Assembly (NCBI GenBank): GCA_001603075.1
Contig: LVBB01000006.1
Coordinates: 140,181-204,180 of the forward strand
Direction of reading: 5' to 3'
From: Phycisphaerales bacterium Planc_01
Lineage (GTDB): Bacteria; Planctomycetota; Phycisphaerae; Sedimentisphaerales; Anaerobacaceae
Length of the DNA stretch: 64,000 bases
The stretch's first letter is position 1, and each line of letters opens with the position of its first letter. Below the pieces are notes generated by a model. The model made no database searches. It saw nothing but the letters and a program-made list of their open reading frames with translations, and was not told the DNA's origin. Below are positions 62,863 to 64,000 of the stretch, piece after piece. The translations under genes and the position numbers were made by a program.

Positions 62863-63891
62863 ATGAAAGCGCTTGTCAAGAGCAAGGCGGAGCCGGGCCT
62901 GTGGATGGAAGAGATTCCCGTACCCCGGATCGGCATCAACGACATCCTGATCCAGGTGGTTAAGACCGCGATCTGCGGCACGGACGTGCACATCTACAAC
63001 TGGGACGCCTGGGCGCAGAAGACCATCCGCGTCCCGATGGCGATCGGACACGAATTCGTCGGGCGGATCGTGGAAATCGGCAGCAACGTCCGCGATTTTG
63101 CCGTCGGAGACCTTGTGAGCGCCGAGGGGCACGTGGTCTGTGGGCGCTGCCGCAACTGCCTGGCGGGCCGTCGCCATCTTTGCACGTCTCCCAAGGGAAT
63201 CGGGGTCAATCGCGACGGTGCGTTCGCCGAGTACATCGCCGTGCCCGTGACCAACGTCTGGTACTGCGACACCTCCATTCCAACGGACGTTCTGAGTTGT
63301 TTCGACCCTCTGGGCAATGCCGCACATACGGCCCTGAGTTTCAATCTGGTGGGGGAAGACGTGCTGATCACGGGGGCCGGCCCGATCGGTTGCATGGCCG
63401 CCGCCATCGCCAAACAAGTGGGCGCTCGGCATGTCGTCGTCACCGATGTCAATCCCTACCGGCTCGATCTGGCCAGGAGAATGGGCGCAACGCTGGCCCT
63501 GGACGTGCGGACCATGCGACTGGCCGATGCGCTGAAGCAACTTGGCATGAAGGAGGGCTTCGACGTCGGCATGGAGATGTCGGGCAGTCCCGAGGCCCTT
63601 CGCGAGATGATCGCCAACATGGCCCACGGCGGCAAGATCGCCCTGCTGGGCATCCTGCCCCGCACCGAGATCGAGTGGGATTTCGTCGTGTTCAACGGCC
63701 TGACGATCAAGGGCATCTACGGACGCGAGATGTACGAGACGTGGTACAAGGTCACGATGCTGATCCAGGGCGGCCTGGACCTGGGCCCGCTGATCACGCA
63801 TCGCTTTCACTACACCGACTTTCAAAAAGGCTTTGACGCCATGCGTTCGGGCAACTCCGGCAAGGTCGTTCTGAGTTGGCACGACGAATAG
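62863..63891 (+). CDS. tdh: L-threonine 3-dehydrogenase
   Basis: Tdh oxidises L-threonine with NAD+ to 2-amino-3-oxobutyrate, which Kbl then splits to glycine and acetyl-CoA. The 342-residue medium-chain zinc alcohol dehydrogenase has the catalytic-zinc ligands in [12 protein letters not shown] and GHEFVG. The structural-zinc cysteines are in [15 protein letters not shown], and the NAD-binding GAGPIG motif follows. The end ([20 protein letters not shown]) matches Tdh. The ATG follows agggagag. kbl begins 40 bases later. Confidence 0.93.
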   Translation: MKALVKSKAEPGLWMEEIPVPRIGINDILIQVVKTAICGTDVHIYNWDAWAQKTIRVPMAIGHEFVGRIVEIGSNVRDFAVGDLVSAEGHVVCGRCRNCLAGRRHLCTSPKGIGVNRDGAFAEYIAVPVTNVWYCDTSIPTDVLSCFDPLGNAAHTALSFNLVGEDVLITGAGPIGCMAAAIAKQVGARHVVVTDVNPYRLDLARRMGATLALDVRTMRLADALKQLGMKEGFDVGMEMSGSPEALREMIANMAHGGKIALLGILPRTEIEWDFVVFNGLTIKGIYGREMYETWYKVTMLIQGGLDLGPLITHRFHYTDFQKGFDAMRSGNSGKVVLSWHDE

Positions 63892-63911
63892 GGGCGAATC
63901 ATGATTCGCCC
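63892..63911. repeat. 20-bp perfect palindrome between tdh and kbl
   Basis: GGGCGAATCATGATTCGCCC is a perfect palindrome directly after the tdh stop. It has the look of a bacterial repeat-extragenic palindrome, or it could be a translation-coupling hairpin. No second copy was noticed in the window. Confidence 0.55.
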
Positions 63912-63931
63912 TCCTGCAGGAGGACACGACG

Positions 63932-64000
63932 ATGTACGGGAGCATGAAGACACATCTTCTGCGCGAACTAACGGAGATTCGCCAGGCGGGCCTGGAGAAG
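63932..64000 (+). CDS. kbl: 2-amino-3-ketobutyrate CoA ligase (glycine C-acetyltransferase), partial
   Basis: Only the first 23 codons are present (MYGSMKTHLLRELTEIRQAG, then LEK), cut by the window end. The opening resembles Kbl, whose N-terminus is a short helix before the PLP-binding fold, and its position right after tdh supports the name. The ribosome site caggagg lies about 10 bases upstream. The enzyme would make glycine and acetyl-CoA from the Tdh product. Identification rests mostly on context. Confidence 0.7.
   Translation, partial: MYGSMKTHLLRELTEIRQAGLEK

Overview
The window reads as high-GC chromosomal DNA from an environmental, Gram-negative-type bacterium, most likely a planctomycete (Planctomycetota; a Phycisphaerae/Sedimentisphaerales-like lineage is my guess). 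This rests on the gene mix: exported Gfo/Idh/MocA oxidoreductases with twin-arginine leaders, a DUF1080 (3-keto-disaccharide hydrolase) protein, CotH/lamin-tail and beta-helix exported proteins, prepilin-like proteins, a tricorn-type protease and two TolC-type efflux systems. No rRNA, tRNA, CRISPR array, transposase or integrase was seen.

Layout. 1-3.2 kb: lipoate module lpdA-lipB-lipA. 3.4-7.2 kb: two paralogous PilX-like exported proteins and a tiny secreted protein with DPNEPSEPGPE repeats, followed by two strong hairpins. 7.5-13.4 kb: carB and lon. 13.6-14.5 kb: an orphan GspC-like membrane protein. 14.5-21.9 kb (minus strand): a CusCBA/Czc-type metal efflux operon headed by a His/Cys-rich small protein, with a GH29-like fucosidase at its distal end. 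22-25.2 kb: a DUF1080 protein and an MFS exporter on minus, and a divergent PIG-L deacetylase on plus. 25.3-28.3 kb: an unrecognised 879-residue exported protein with 40-residue tandem repeats, preceded by a good promoter and a leader able to form two mutually exclusive folds. 28.4-29.7 kb: a Gfo/Idh/MocA oxidoreductase. 29.8-32.6 kb: three-gene pntA1-pntA2-pntB transhydrogenase (minus). 32.7-37.6 kb: a tricorn-like protease and a B12-binding radical SAM protein (minus).

37.7-51.3 kb is dominated by exported, carbohydrate-facing proteins: CotH/LTD protein, a second Gfo/Idh/MocA protein, a GH28 polygalacturonase-like enzyme, a Cthe_2159-type carbohydrate-binding beta-helix protein, a prepilin-like protein, a beta-helix protein with three DUF5648 repeats, and an SGNH hydrolase. 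51.3-54.0 kb: a gene-poor stretch, two small hypothetical genes (one ending in an Rnk/GreA-type domain) and a YitT-family protein. 54.1-61.3 kb (minus): a MacAB-TolC-like operon whose permease is tandemly duplicated. 61.7-64.0 kb: a heparan-glucosaminide-acetyltransferase-like membrane protein, tdh, and the first 23 codons of kbl.

Together the genes suggest a polysaccharide-degrading heterotroph. GH28, GH29, DUF1080, Gfo/Idh/MocA and SGNH proteins fit attack on pectin- or fucose-containing glycans, and the acid-sugar-binding beta-helix protein lies next to GH28. Tdh/Kbl make glycine from threonine, which could feed a lipoylated glycine-cleavage complex serviced by lpdA-lipB-lipA; that link is inferred. 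The best candidates for something undescribed are the PilX-like pair with its DPNEPSEPGPE mini-protein (3.4-7.2 kb) and the structured leader with its repeat protein (25.3-28.2 kb).
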